A stretch of 64,000 bases of DNA from Mycoplasma elephantis ATCC 51980 (GCF_000687815.1 NZ_JHXU01000003.1:1-64000), one strand, 5' to 3'; positions 23,249 to 34,673 are shown, numbered from the stretch's first letter. Made by a program: numbers and translations. Notes: generated from the sequence alone by a model not told the origin.

Positions 23249-25250
23249 ACAACACCTCCTTCTCTTTGTCTTTATTTTTTAATAATTTTAAAATGTGTTT
23301 ATTGAATTTAATTCGACGTTTCTTTTTTATATAATTAATTAATGGTTCAACACTATAGGAAATAATAATTAATAATGTAATTATTAATATTGTTATAAAT
23401 GCAAATTTATATGATTGTCCTATTCTATACGACATACTTTCAACTCCATAAACTTGATTTTCTAAAATTCATGTATTAAGAGTTTGTCCATGATTTAGTA
23501 ATCCATAATTAGGGTTAAATGACATACCTAATGTAAGGAAAACTGGGGCGGTTTCTGATATTATCCTAGACATAGAAAGAATAGTTCCTGATATTATTCC
23601 GGATATTGATATGGGTATAATAATTTTTCTAATTGTTTCTCATTTTCCGGCACCTAATGCTAATGATGAATTCCGTAATTCTTGCGGAATATTCGTTATA
23701 ACTTGTTCGATGCTTCTCGTATATGTTGGTAAAATAACAAGCACCATCGTTAACGCGCCAGCAATAAGGCTTCTTGTTCCGCCGGGTAATTTTAGTCCCA
23801 TAACTTCCAAGAACATCATCATACCAAAAATACCAAATAAGATGCTTGGTGTTCCTCCTAAAGAATCTAAAAAGAATTGTATTAATTTTCCATATCATTT
23901 ATGTTTTGCATACTCGGCTAAAAATATTGCGGTAAATAATGCTAATGGAAATGTCAATATTATTGTTAAAATGATTAATAAAATTGTTCAAATTAAAGAG
24001 TTCATTATTCCATTTTTTTTGTAATTAAAATCCATTAATCTTAATTTAGGGGCACCTATTAAAATAACATCATACAAAATTCAGACAACAATCATGGTAA
24101 CAAATATCGCGCTAATGATTTCGAAAAATATTGTTCAAAATAAATTAAATATCTTAACATTATAAACATACTTATCATGTTTTATCTTGCAAATTTTTAT
24201 GCATAAAAAGGATAAAATAGAACTTATTCAATACTCTATATATTTAAAAGCTATTTTGAATAATTTATTTAAAATTAAAATTAAATAATAAATACTAGTT
24301 CAAGGAAGTTTTAATGTATCAATAAGAATATTTTTTCAATCTTTTTTTGAATAAGGTAGGGAAATTTTAAATCTTTTTTTACTCGAAATTCTAGAGACAA
24401 TAAATATTAGAATCATGACTATAACAAACAAGCTAAGACCCATAGCAAAAGCGTTTTCAACAACTGATTCTTGAGTTGCATCAGTAAACATATAACCAGC
24501 TATTGCAGTAGATAATGTCTTATAACTTTCATTAAATAAGCCAAACCCCTCTTTAAAAACATTAGGAGGCGTTGTTGAATATAGCAAAATTGATGTAGCC
24601 ATAGTTTCACCAATTGCTCTTCCCAATGCCACAATACAAGCAACATATATACCTGGTTTTATAGATTTTAAAGCTACATTATATATTGCCTTTGTTCTTG
24701 TATTCCCGAGCGCAACTGAAGACTCAACCAACTGGTTTGAGACAAGGTAAAGCTGATTTGTAATTAATGACACCATTGTTGGAATAATCATAATTGCTAG
24801 CATTAGCGTTGCATTAAAAATAGTTATACTTGCATCAGTTCCTGTAATAATACCCGATAATTTACCTAAAGAATTATAAGCAAATACCCCATAAATAATA
24901 CTTGGAACACCCGCCAATATATCAACAACAATTCGAAACAATCGACCATAACGAAGTAGCCTATATCTTATAAGAATTGCTAAACGTTTTGAAATTGGAA
25001 GCGCAATTAAAACCGCGCCAACACTTGTAATTAGACTTACACACAACGAACCTCAAATTCCAAATCCTTCAAGAATATCCGCTGTAAAAAAGATTGTATA
25101 TCAATTGCTTTTAATAGCCGGAAATGCTTTTTTTAATATAAAGCTAAACATTGCCACTAAAGCAACAATTGAAAAACATGAAACAGTAAATATAATACAT
25201 TTCAATATAAAATCAATAATTTTTTTGTTTTTTATCGATTTTTCTCCCAT
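23241..25250 (-). CDS. pstA: Fused phosphate ABC permease PstC-PstA
   Basis: One open frame of 669 residues from ATG 25250 (AGGAG upstream), checked through TGA codons at 24336, 24300 and 24228. Residues ~1-300 match PstC (RIVVDILAGVPSIIYGVFA, ALGRAIGETMA). Residues ~340-640 match PstA (LDSLGGTPSILFGIFGM, SLALGAGKWETIRKII, SRIISETAPVFL). Both halves carry the EAA-type loop that docks PstB. The linker (~300-370) adds membrane segments. The fusion is a known arrangement in mycoplasmas, where the product is named PstA. A 19-base gap to pstS and the overlap with pstB show one operon. Confidence 0.92.
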
Positions 25251-25269
25251 TTAACTCCTTTCAATTATT

Positions 25270-26379
25270 CTAAATTTTTAAACCATAAAGCGCATTAGTT
25301 CCTTTATCTTTTTTAAATTTTTTAATTTTATTTGGGTCATATTTAAATTTTTCATACATCTCTATATCAGATTTTTCTAGGTCATTTTGCAACTCTATTT
25401 GTTCTTTAGTTAAATCAACAAAATCTAGGTTTTTAACTAATGCTTGAACTTCTTTATTTAATAAAAATTTAACAAATTTAATTGAATCGCTATTTGTTAC
25501 ATCATATATAACGTTAAATGGTCTTGTTCATTTATATGTTCCTAAGGAAACATTTTCTAACTTTGGATCTCATATTTCTGATTCATTAACTTTAATTCTT
25601 GCCATTTTTACTTTATTATTTTCATTTTTTAATCCAAATCCAAGAGATACATAAGTTAGAGAACCTACTCTTTGATCCACGAAATTAAATGCGGTAGAAT
25701 TTGGTTCAGGTGTTTGTTGATCATTTGGGATAGTTTTGTGATTTTCAAATTCTTCTTTTTGTTCTTTTGTAAGTTTAATATATTTTTTCAATGTATTCAT
25801 AAAGCCATCGGTAGTTCCAGAAGTGGATTTACCACCCTCTCTACCATAAACTTTAGCAAATTCATTATTTTCATTTTCTAAGTTAATCACAAGTTTACTC
25901 CATGTAACTTTTTCTCCATTGTAAGCTTTGGCAAGTTCTTTTATGTCAATGATTGGCGACTCATTATTAATAGTTTTTGATTTTTTAGGTAAATGCACAG
26001 CAACTCCGATTGCATCAATTGACCATGTAACTGTGCGTAAGTTAGGATTTAGTCACGATTTATTTTCTCCGGGGGTTTTGCTCGAACTTGTCATAGCAAA
26101 TGGTTGACTTGGAGTTTTTTTATTCATAGATTTAAAACCACCACCAGAACCTGTGGAGTCATATGAAAGATTACCATTAGATATGCCAATAAGTTTACTC
26201 ATTATCGGAAGAACTGAACTTGATCCTTGTCCAGCGATTGTGGTTGTTATACCAGAATTAATTCAATTTGGCAAAATTATATTATTAGAAACATTTTCTT
26301 CACAAGAAAGCGAAAGAAAAGGAGTCATTGTACATATGGCTAATATATGGGAAAAAAATAATTTCTTTTTTTTACTCAT
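25270..26379 (-). CDS. pstS: Phosphate-binding lipoprotein PstS
   Basis: 369 residues from ATG 26379. The signal peptide MSKKKKLFFSHILAICTMTP... ends in lipobox SLSC, so the protein is lipid-anchored outside. Phosphate-binding segments are visible: AGQGSSSVLPIM, YDSTGSGGGFKSM and SGTTDGFMNT. TGA Trp codons interrupt the standard reading frame. It is the first gene of the pst operon, with TATAAT at 26414-26419 and a weak ribosome binding site. It delivers phosphate to PstCA. Confidence 0.9.
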
Positions 26380-26413
26380 CTTTTTTACTAGTCCTATTTG
26401 TTTTTACGAAATT

Positions 26414-26419
26414 ATTATA
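26414..26419 (-). promoter_or_regulatory. -10 box of the pst operon
   Basis: TATAAT on the minus strand, 34 bases before the pstS start. The gap 26420-26699 holds no other gene; it is almost pure A/T. Confidence 0.5.
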
Positions 26420-26699
26420 CAAAAAAATACTAAAATTTTTTTTTAGTTTTTTTTATTACTTTATTTAAGTATTTTTATTTAATTTATAGTTTTCATTCTC
26501 TCCTAATTTTCATAATTCTTGTCATAGGATTGATATACTAAATAAACTTAATAACCTTTATGTTTAATATAAATAAATTAAATAATAAAGGTGATTAGAT
26601 AAAAAAACAATTTTTTTAAATCAAAAATTAAATAATTAGAATAGTTTTATAATTGCGTTTTTTAAAAAAATAACTTTTTATATGCAAAAATTATATAAA

Positions 26700-26721
26700 A
26701 AGCAATGTAATTACATTGCTT
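26700..26721 (-). terminator. Terminator of the ldh-glpF-membrane protein operon
   Basis: A 22-bp perfect palindrome AAGCAATGTAA / TTACATTGCTT, 28 bases after the stop of the small membrane protein gene, followed by a T-rich stretch on the minus strand. Confidence 0.65.
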
Positions 26722-26748
26722 TCTTACTAAAATTCATTAACGTTTTTA

Positions 26749-27159
26749 TTATTTTCTTACAAGCAATAATGATGTTACTATAATATATGCTGGTACTGAA
26801 AAACATAAAAATGAACAAATGACGATTCCAAACGCTCTATAATTTATGTTTGAACCAGATGCTGCTAATATTGTGTAAATTAATGCAATAACTGAAACTA
26901 GAAAGACAACAATAAGAATCCACATAAATGCTTGGTGCAATGGTTTTCTCCAACTTGACTTACCAAACACGTTAATAAAATATCCCGCAACACTTTGCAC
27001 CATCAATGTAAAAATTACTGAACCTGAAATAGTTAGCAGAATTAATGAGCCATTACCGTTACTACTTATAGATTCAATAAATCCAAAAATTGCCAATGCC
27101 AAAATAACACTTGAAAAAACTATTTGAGATATTAAATATCCTCTTTTTTTATTCGACAT
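26749..27159 (-). CDS. Four-helix membrane protein of unknown function
   Basis: 136 residues, start ATG 27159 with AAGGAG. Four hydrophobic segments (~10-28, 40-62, 78-100, 112-133) and short loops. It lies 40 bases after the aquaglyceroporin gene and is probably co-transcribed with it and D-lactate dehydrogenase. No family was recognised. Confidence 0.65.
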   Translation of the reverse strand: MSNKKRGYLISQIVFSSVILALAIFGFIESISSNGNGSLILLTISGSVIFTLMVQSVAGYFINVFGKSSWRKPLHQAFMWILIVVFLVSVIALIYTILAASGSNINYRAFGIVICSFLCFSVPAYIIVTSLLLVRK

Positions 27160-27199
27160 ATTTACTCCTTTTTTAATTAATTATATATTAAAAATTTTC

Positions 27200-28087
27200 T
27201 TATTTAAGTTGATCAATTTTAAAATTTTTATATGCAATTATTTTTGTTACAAATGGATTTATATAATTTTCTAATATACCTTGCACAAGGGCATAAAATA
27301 CTGCTGACAAAGATGAGCCGAACAACATAGCTAAAGTTGCCACAATTAAATCAATTTTTGCATCTTGTATATCCTTTACATATTTAAAAGCACATGAACC
27401 ATTTTTAAGTCCGAAAAATAAATCCGGAACTTGTTGCGCCAATCCTCTTGCAGGATTAATTGCGGCACTTCCAAGTAAAAGCCCGAATAAAACTGATAAT
27501 GATATTATAAACATTATAAGAATATCACGAGTCTTATCTTTTAAATTAGGACTAAAAATAGGAAACAATAAAATTGAAGTCATAACCATTTCACCAAAAA
27601 ATATTCACGCACCACCCGCAGCAATACTATTGCTTTCAATAAAATCTTTATTTGAAACTGCTAATGCCGAAATTGACAAATTAGCCGCATCATTATTATT
27701 TGTATTTTTTCCAATTCAGTAAATAATTAATCCAGTTAAAATTCCGGCTATCATTTGAATAGCAATTTTAGCTAATCCATAAATACATGTATTTAATCCA
27801 TTTATCATTCTATACAATGTAACAGCAGGATTAAGATCACAAGATCATCTTAAAAAAACAAGAAGCGCAATCCCAACAACTATAAACCCTGCGTAAAACG
27901 CAACAATTAAATTGTGAATCATAAATGATTCAACAGATTTATTATTAATCAATATAGATAAACCCGCTAATCCAAAACTTATTCATATAGTTCCAAAAAA
28001 TTCTGCAGATAAGTGTTTAAACCAATTTATTCATGAATTTGGTTCTTTTGCATAACTTCTATCTTTCATTTTAAAATAATTAAACAT
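27200..28087 (-). CDS. glpF: Aquaporin / glycerol facilitator family protein
   Basis: 295 residues from ATG 28087, whose A overlaps the stop of the D-lactate dehydrogenase gene. Both pore signatures of the MIP family are present: NPA in SCDLNPAVT (~92) and NPA in AAINPARG (~210), with six membrane segments and two half helices. The residue after the second NPAR is Gly, where GlpF has Asp and water channels usually Ser, so selectivity is not certain. It likely lets glycerol, water or small neutral solutes such as lactic acid cross the membrane. Coupling to a lactate dehydrogenase makes lactic acid export worth considering. Confidence 0.85.
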
Positions 28088-29127
28088 TATCCATTCACCA
28101 CCTTTCCATTTTCTAGTAATTCTAATGCTTTTGTAAAATCATTTTTTTGTGCCATATCAGCATTTTCTAATGTTATTTTTGCTATTTGTTCTAATGAGAT
28201 ATCTGTTAAATATGCTTGATGACTTGTGACAATCACATTTTCGAACTCTAGCAATTCCTTCCATTCCTTATCTATTTTTTGAATGTCTTTAGCTAGTTCT
28301 GAAATATCATTATAAAATCTTCCTTCTTCTCTTTCTAAAACATCTACAGCTAAACCGCCAATCTTTTTATTTTTTAATGCTTCAATGATATCACTCAAAT
28401 TTATTATTTCTCCTCTTGCGGTGTTTACAATAATAACATCATTTTTCATATGTTTTATAGCGTGTTTATCAATAATATATTTTGTTGAAGGAAGAAGAGG
28501 GGCATGAATACTTATAAAATCACTGTTTTTTATTAATGTTAAAAAACTTACATACTCAAAATTCATTTTTTTAGCTAATTCAAAATTATGAACTTGCATA
28601 TATTGGTCATAAACGATTACTTTTGCTTTTAAACCCTTTGCCATTATTATAAATTCTTGGCCTATTTGTCCAGCACCTATTACACCTATAATTGAATTTT
28701 CTACATTTTTACCATTTAAATCATTTAAACTAAAATTATATTTTTTTACTTTACTTATTGCTTGGGGTATTTTTCTATTAAGTGCTAGCATTGTTGTTAA
28801 TGCAAATTCCGCAACGCTACTTGCCGAATAATTGGGAACCCTAAATACCTTTATATTTACTTTTTTAGCATGTTTTAAATCAACTTTATTGTAACCCATT
28901 GATCTTTGTAATCAATATTTGACATTATACTTACTCAATAATTCTAATATAAATTTATCTCCACTAGTATTAACGAAAGCACAAATTGCATCAAAACCTT
29001 TTGCCAAAGATACATTTTCAATGGTTAAATTTTCTTTAAAATATGTAATTTCATGATTGCTATAAATATTAGCTTTATTAAAATAATAAATGTCGTATTC
29101 TTTAGCATCAAAAAATGCAATTTTCAT
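28087..29127 (-). CDS. ldhA: D-lactate dehydrogenase (D-2-hydroxyacid dehydrogenase family)
   Basis: 346 residues from ATG 29127 with AAAGAGG. The NAD-binding fingerprint GVIGAGQIGQEF lies in the middle. Catalytic Arg is in NTARGEI, Glu in the VLEREEG segment and His in TSHQAYLT, the triad of the D-LDH group. SMGYNKVDL near residue 75 is the substrate loop; one TGA codes Trp just before it. It reduces pyruvate to D-lactate and regenerates NAD+ at the end of glycolysis. It is translationally coupled to the glycerol facilitator gene. Confidence 0.9.
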
Positions 29128-29148
29128 TTTTTACCTCTTTTTTAACAT

Positions 29149-29154
29149 ATTATA
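29149..29154 (-). promoter_or_regulatory. -10 box of the D-lactate dehydrogenase operon
   Basis: TATAAT on the minus strand, 21 bases before ATG 29127. Confidence 0.5.
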
Positions 29155-29199
29155 TTTTAATAAAAATAATAAATTTTACCTTATTTAATTTTTAAATAA

Positions 29200-29205
29200 T
29201 ATAAT
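29200..29205 (+). promoter_or_regulatory. -10 box of the PTS IIB-IIA gene (leaderless start)
   Basis: TATAAT ends 9 bases before ATG 29215 and no ribosome binding site fits between, so translation probably starts on a leaderless message. Confidence 0.55.
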
Positions 29206-29214
29206 AAAAAAATA

Positions 29215-30006
29215 ATGACTAGAGATGAAAAAATAAAATTAATTAAAGCACTTGGAGGATTTGAAAACATATTGCTTATGTCTAACTGTGCAACAAAGTT
29301 AAGATATGATATTTTAAATAAAGAAGATATAAATCTTGATTTAATTAAAGAATTAAATCCTAATAATATTGAATTAATAGGACAAAATCATATTCAAATA
29401 GATTTCGGGGATGATGCCGAACAAATTAATATAGAGATACAAAATATCAAAATTAATGAAAACGTAAAGATTGATAAATTCAATAAAAATAAAGAAAATT
29501 TACTCAAAAACAATAAAAAGTTGCACAAATATAGATGTAATAATATTATTTATTCTACAAATAAAGGGATTTCTATACCTTTATCAAATTTAAATGATGA
29601 TTCATTTTCGAAATCATTATTAGGCCGTGGCTACGCGATAAAAGTAGATGAGTTTAAAAGCATAAATATTCACGCACCTGTATCTGGAGAAGTAATTTTT
29701 ATTTATCCATCAAAACATGCATATGGCATAAAAACAAAATTTGGAAATGAAGTACTAGTTCATATTGGAATAGGATTAGGAAAATATAATGGAATAGGGA
29801 TTGAATCATTTGTAAAAATTGGGCAAAATGTAAATCATGGTGATAAAATAGCTCATCTAGACATAGAAAAATTAAAAAAATTTAATGATAAATCACTTAG
29901 ATTTGAAATAATAACCGTTTTAACTGACCCGGTTCGTAAATATACTAACTTTGAGTTATTACTTGATAAAATAAATAAACCAAACCTTCCATGATTTAGG
30001 ATTTAA
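29215..30006 (+). CDS. Glucose-family PTS protein with IIB and IIA domains, no IIC
   Basis: 263 residues. Residues 1-85 match the IIB domain of the glucose/GlcNAc family, with the phosphorylated Cys in LMSNCATKLRYD. Residues ~115-250 match IIA(Glc): the two active-site His are in KHAYGIKT and VLVHIGIG, and DPVRKYTN lies near the end. One TGA Trp precedes the final FRI. A IIC membrane domain is absent, and none is found next to the gene. It could serve a IIC encoded elsewhere, or be regulatory like Crr. HPr of this genome is at 45579-45848. Confidence 0.88.
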
Positions 30007-30056
30007 ATATTAAATGGAAACAATATATAAATTTTTCATAAAATAAATATTTATTA

Positions 30057-30084
30057 AAAAAATATCACAATTGTGATATTTTTT
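30057..30084. terminator. Bidirectional terminator between PTS gene and tRNA-Gly
   Basis: A 28-bp perfect palindrome with AAAAAATATCACAA / TTGTGATATTTTTT arms, giving a T-run on both strands. Confidence 0.8.
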
Positions 30085-30104
30085 AATGATCAAATAAACT
30101 GATA

Positions 30105-30178
30105 TGGAGCGAGTGAAGGGAATCGAACCCTCATAGTCAGCTTGGAAGGCTGAAGTTCTACCATTGAACTACACTCGC
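30105..30178 (-). tRNA. tRNA-Gly (anticodon UCC)
   Basis: 74 nt cloverleaf: acceptor GCGAGTG / CACTCGC, anticodon loop CTTCCAA, T-loop GGTTCGATTCC, encoded CCA. Confidence 0.95.
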
Positions 30179-30260
30179 ACATAAACTTTATATATTATAT
30201 TATAAAAATGCTTTTTAGATTAAAAAAATAAAAACACTTTATGTATTTTTATTTTTTAAA

Positions 30261-32183
30261 TTAAAATTTTTTCATTATTTTGATTAAAATTATAAATATT
30301 CCTATAAATGATAAAACAAATAAAATATTTAATCCAAATTGATGTCAATTAAATGGAGTTGTCTCATTAATTTTAGTTATTTGCTTGTTATCCATATTAT
30401 TTAATTGACTTATTTTTTTAATTGTTTCAACTTCAAACTCTAAATCATTTATAGTATCGATTATTTTTTCTTTATATTCTATATTATTTAATACATTTTC
30501 TGCTTTTTTTGTCTCATTTTCAATCATAACTTTAACATTTTTATCAGAATCAAATTTATGATTATTAACAAAATTTTTTGTTTGTAAAATTTTATCTTCT
30601 AAAATATAATAATATTTTTTATCAAATGGTCATGATTTATTTATTTCTTTATATTTAGAAAATATTTTCTCAAACTTAATTTTATGATTTCTAATATCAG
30701 ATATTGTTTTATTGTCAAAATTAATAATGAAATTATTTACTTGATTTAATAATTCATCAATTTTATTTGTTAGTTTTTTATTATTTTCAAAATTGTTATG
30801 TTTCTTCAATTCAACAATATTAGATTTGATCTTATCAAAAATAAAGTAATAGGTTTTTTTAAGCTTGAATGAAAAATCATTTAGTAATTCGGTTGCTTCA
30901 CGAAGTATAAATTGACATCTTGATTTTAAAAGAATTTTATCACCTTTAAAAAAGGCATATTTATCAAGCTCATCCTTAAATATACCTAATCGATTTGCAT
31001 CATACATATCAGCAATATCAGAATCAATTAATTTTCATTCATTCATAGCATCATTTAATTCATTATAAATTTTAGTTAATTTAGCTTCATCATAATCCTT
31101 ATTAAATTTTAAGGATGTAAATACACTATGTTGTTCCTCTCTCATTTTTTTAAATATAGAAGGTGAAATAGTTTCTATTTTAACATCCTTAGTAATTACA
31201 GGTATAAGTAGGTCGTAAAAAGTTGAAATTAAAGACATCATTTTATTGTAGCCATCATCCATAAAATCTTCTTTCATAGCTTTTTCATATAGATCAAAAT
31301 ATGATTGGTATTCCATGAAAGCCGATTGAAATTCAGTTTCATCATATACTAATTGATTTTCTCATGTTTTTAACTGATCCAAAAGATCTTTAACATCCTT
31401 TTCACTCAAATTATTTTCATTATTTTTTAATGCATTATTAATAGCAAATAATGATTTCTCATATGGCAAATAAGATTTCTTTGTGTAAAATTCTTTATTT
31501 TTTATTTTTATAGTTTTTAGTTTATCAACATCACCCTTCAAAACAGGATTATTTAAGCTATTTTCTAAATTATCAGCAATTATATTGATTTGTTGTTGAA
31601 TAATAATATTTTTTGTCTTCGCTTCCACTATATAATCAACAAGTTTTTTAACTTCATTTTTTTGATCAGTTGTCCATTTATCTTTATTTATAGTTTTCTC
31701 TTTTTTAAGAAGTAAATCTAATTTTTCATAATTAGGTAAATTTGTTTCTTTTGACATTGAAATGTTTTTTATATGAAGTGGTTTGGAGTAAATAATTTTA
31801 AATGAATCAATTCTATATTTATCAGCATCAACTCTAAAAGCTTCTCTTTTATGCGCTAATTTACCTGCATTTATTTGTTCATTTTTATTAGTTGTTTTAT
31901 TAAATACATTTAAGATAATATTTGCATCAGAAATATATGAAAGTTCTTGTTCTATAAATATTGTATTAAATTGTTCGTCTTGATTTTTATAATTAGAAAT
32001 TTCTAAAACACCTTCTTTATCATTTGAAACGAAATTAGAATATTGTTCATAATTATATTTATTATTGGGTATAGAAACTACATAATCAAGTGGTAAATTA
32101 ATTTTCTCATTCAATATTCATTTAAGCAAAGGATATAAATAATCTCTACCAGTTCTAATTAAAATTCTTTCTTTTTTATATTT
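30261..32183 (-). pseudogene. C-terminal part of the GH84-like surface protein, cut off by an in-frame TAA
   Basis: 640 codons open in the same frame as the upstream GH84-like gene and directly after its TAA at 32184-32186. There is no convincing ribosome binding site at the break. An ATG at 32114 lies 23 codons downstream but without a good site. It begins with a beta-rich domain (FKIIYSKPLHIKNISM) and continues with ~400 residues of Lys/Glu-rich helices. It ends in a membrane segment followed by KIMKKF, a plausible C-terminal anchor. In the intact ancestor these parts would have displayed and anchored the enzyme-like domain. Either one base change created the stop or the sequence has an error. 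Confidence 0.7.
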
Positions 32184-34160
32184 TTAAGTTTTTAAATCAA
32201 AATATGTAACCTCAGGACCTAAAAGATTTTCATAATAATCCAAATATTTTTTTGTCAATATAAGGTTATGAATAGAAGATGGTGTTAGTTGTTCTATTTT
32301 TACTTTCTCTGCTAAATTTAAATCAATATCCTTAAATACTAATAATGCATGTTGCATAGATTTAGCAAGATAATTAAGATTTAATAAATATGGTTCTAAT
32401 TCTTTTAAAAATTTCTTATTTTTTGATAAAGTATTTAATAAACTAATACTACTTTGTATAGCATCAACTTCACTTAATATCTCATTTATAATAATTTCAT
32501 TAAAAGAATTTTTTAATAATTCAATAGAACCTTTATATTTATGTTGTATACTATAGGACTCACTATTTGTTGTTAATCCATTTTTAATATTTGGTACAAC
32601 AAATTCATTTTTTTCTTTGTCTCAAATTCTAGTTGAAGAAATATGATTAAGCGTACTAAATAATTGCTTAATACTTGGTTCTATTTTTGCAATAGTATCC
32701 AAATAGATATTTTTAGGATCAAGATCAACATTATTTCACATTAATGAACCAATAATTGCCATTGCAATTTTCGATGCTTCAGCTTCATCCATACATTTTA
32801 AAACATAACCAGGAAGTGTAGTATTAACAAAAGGTATTTCTTCTAATCAACTTAAGTGCAAGGTTGAGCGATCATATATGTTTGTAGGCCAATTAAATGG
32901 AATTATAAATTTATTATTATAAAAATCTATAGTTTCATCGCTTGGAACAAAGGGAGATATAGCATCCGTTTTAATAAAAATATCTTTTAATTGTATATTT
33001 TTTTGATATTCCCTTAACACATCAAATGAATTCTTGTTTGCATCATTTAAATTAGGAATTAATATTCACTGAGTAATATTACGACCTTCATTTTTTCCCC
33101 ATTGTCATAACTCATCCATTATTTTAGAAACATTGTTTACATTTTCATTAGAAAGACTAAAATCAATACCAAATTGTCTTGCTCCAGCATCATATAATTG
33201 TTGAAATTTATTTTTGAGAATATTTAATGATTCTTCATAATTATTATTTAAATCAATTATTTTATTATTTTTACCTTCTTTATTTAATGACCAAGGATTC
33301 ATTATTCATGTAAAATTAATACCATTTTCATTAGCCGCTTCTATAATTTTTTTTATTTCTTCTATTTTATCTTCAGAATATAATTCATTTCATTTGTTTG
33401 TACAATAAATATCGTCAGTCCCATATATGTATGAATTTAATTTATATTTGATACCAAATTCAAATAAAGATTTAAGTTCTTCTAATGTTCAAGAAAATTT
33501 TTTATCGCCTTCGGTAAATGCCCTAAATTTACTATTAGCAGAATCTGTTATAAAAAAATTGCGAATATTTCTTCCTATCAAATCATCAAAAATTCATGAA
33601 AGTGTTGAAAAGGCAAAAAATAATGCCTGTTTATTTTTTACCATAATTGAAATTTCATTGTTATTTGAATAAATTGAATATCAATCATTTTTATGAATTT
33701 CACTTCAAAACTCAAAAGGCGTAGGCATTACATCAATATGTTTATTTTTAATGCTTAAAGAAATATCATCATCTCCATCAACAAAACCTATTGATATCTT
33801 TGTATTAGTGGTAATACGTCTATTTTTATTATTAGGATTAGAAATTTTAATATTATTTGCTTCTAATGTTTTTTTAATAAAAGATAATATATTACTATCT
33901 AGATTTTTATTTTCATAACATAAATCTATTTCTTCAGTCATGAAATATGAACCATAAAATTCAACAAAACCAAACGGTTTTGGAAATATTTCATATCTTT
34001 TTTTACTTATATATTTATCATCATCAGAAATATATTTAATAAATTTATTAAAGGCAAAGTCATTTACATTGCCAATCTTAAAATTCATTGAGGAAAAGCT
34101 CGCAACACTAACTATGGGCGCCAAAGCTAATAATGTTTTTAAAATAAATTTATTTTTCAT
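32184..34160 (-). CDS. GH84 (O-GlcNAcase/hyaluronidase)-family surface protein, catalytic Asp pair missing, truncated
   Basis: 658 residues from ATG 34160 (GAAAGGA upstream), ending at TAA. The signal peptide MKNKFILKTLLALAPIVSVAS has no lipobox. Residues ~30-210 look like the GH84 N-terminal domain. The barrel follows: FRAFTEG, KLNSYIYGTDDIY, WNELYSEDKIEEIKKIIEAA, IMNPWS (~287), QQLYDAGARQFGIDFSLS (~325-338), then FNWPTNIYD and SKIAMAIIGSLMWN. Family enzymes have two adjacent catalytic Asp where Ser-Leu stands here (~335-336), and the EGFYG substrate loop is changed to EGDKK. So it is recognisably GH84 but probably inactive as a hydrolase; a binding role is possible. The C-terminal half and membrane anchor lie beyond the stop. 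Confidence 0.78.
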
Positions 34161-34285
34161 TCTTAAATTCCTTTCAAAATACTTGTATAAATACATATAT
34201 TTAATATGTGTATAATTATTATTCTCTAAAATATATCAAAAAAAATTCAATATGTATCTTTTTCACTAATTTTTGCCATTTTTTT

Positions 34286-34291
34286 TATAAT
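34286..34291 (+). promoter_or_regulatory. -10 box of acpP
   Basis: TATAAT, 31 bases before the acpP start, with TTCACT 18 bases upstream as a possible -35 element. Confidence 0.5.
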
Positions 34292-34322
34292 ATAAGTAAA
34301 AAATAAACGAAAGTGAAGAATT

Positions 34323-34541
34323 ATGGAAGAAAAAATAATAAGTGCTATTCAAAATTTAACTAATTTAAAAGTTAATATAAATTCAAGTATTGAAGAATTA
34401 GGTATTGATTCTTTAGATCTTGTACAACTTGTTGTTGATGCAGAAAATGAATTTAACATACAAATTGATGATGAAGAGATTGCTGGTATAAAATATGTTA
34501 AAGATTTTATTAATTTAGCAAAAAGTAAATTAAGTAATTAG
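34323..34541 (+). CDS. acpP: Acyl carrier protein
   Basis: 72 residues. The phosphopantetheine attachment Ser is in GIDSLDLVQLV (Ser ~29), and acidic helices follow as in all ACPs. Mycoplasmas lack most fatty acid synthesis, so it probably feeds acyl groups to phospholipid synthesis or lipoprotein acylation. It is a single gene, followed by tRNA-Trp on the same strand after 30 bases. Confidence 0.93.
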   Translation: MEEKIISAIQNLTNLKVNINSSIEELGIDSLDLVQLVVDAENEFNIQIDDEEIAGIKYVKDFINLAKSKLSN

Positions 34542-34571
34542 TATATAATTTTGTTTATCATATTTGGCTAT

Positions 34572-34647
34572 AGGGGTATAGTTCAATCGGTAGAACAACG
34601 GGCTTCAACCCCGTGTGTTGTGGGTTCGAGTCCTGCTACCCCTGCCA
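34572..34647 (+). tRNA. tRNA-Trp (anticodon UCA) reading UGA
   Basis: 76 nt: acceptor AGGGGTA / TACCCCT, anticodon loop CTTCAAC with anticodon TCA, T-loop GGTTCGAGTCC, encoded CCA. The UCA anticodon decodes UGA as Trp, as well as UGG by wobble. It is the molecular basis of the alternative code seen in nearly all genes of this window. Confidence 0.97.
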
Positions 34648-34673
34648 TTTTTTTATTTTTAAAAAATAAAATG

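Noticed and set aside
23241-25250. PstC-PstA fusion as a lost stop codon or assembly artefact
   Set aside because: The linker is coding-like and the same fusion is known in other mycoplasmas.
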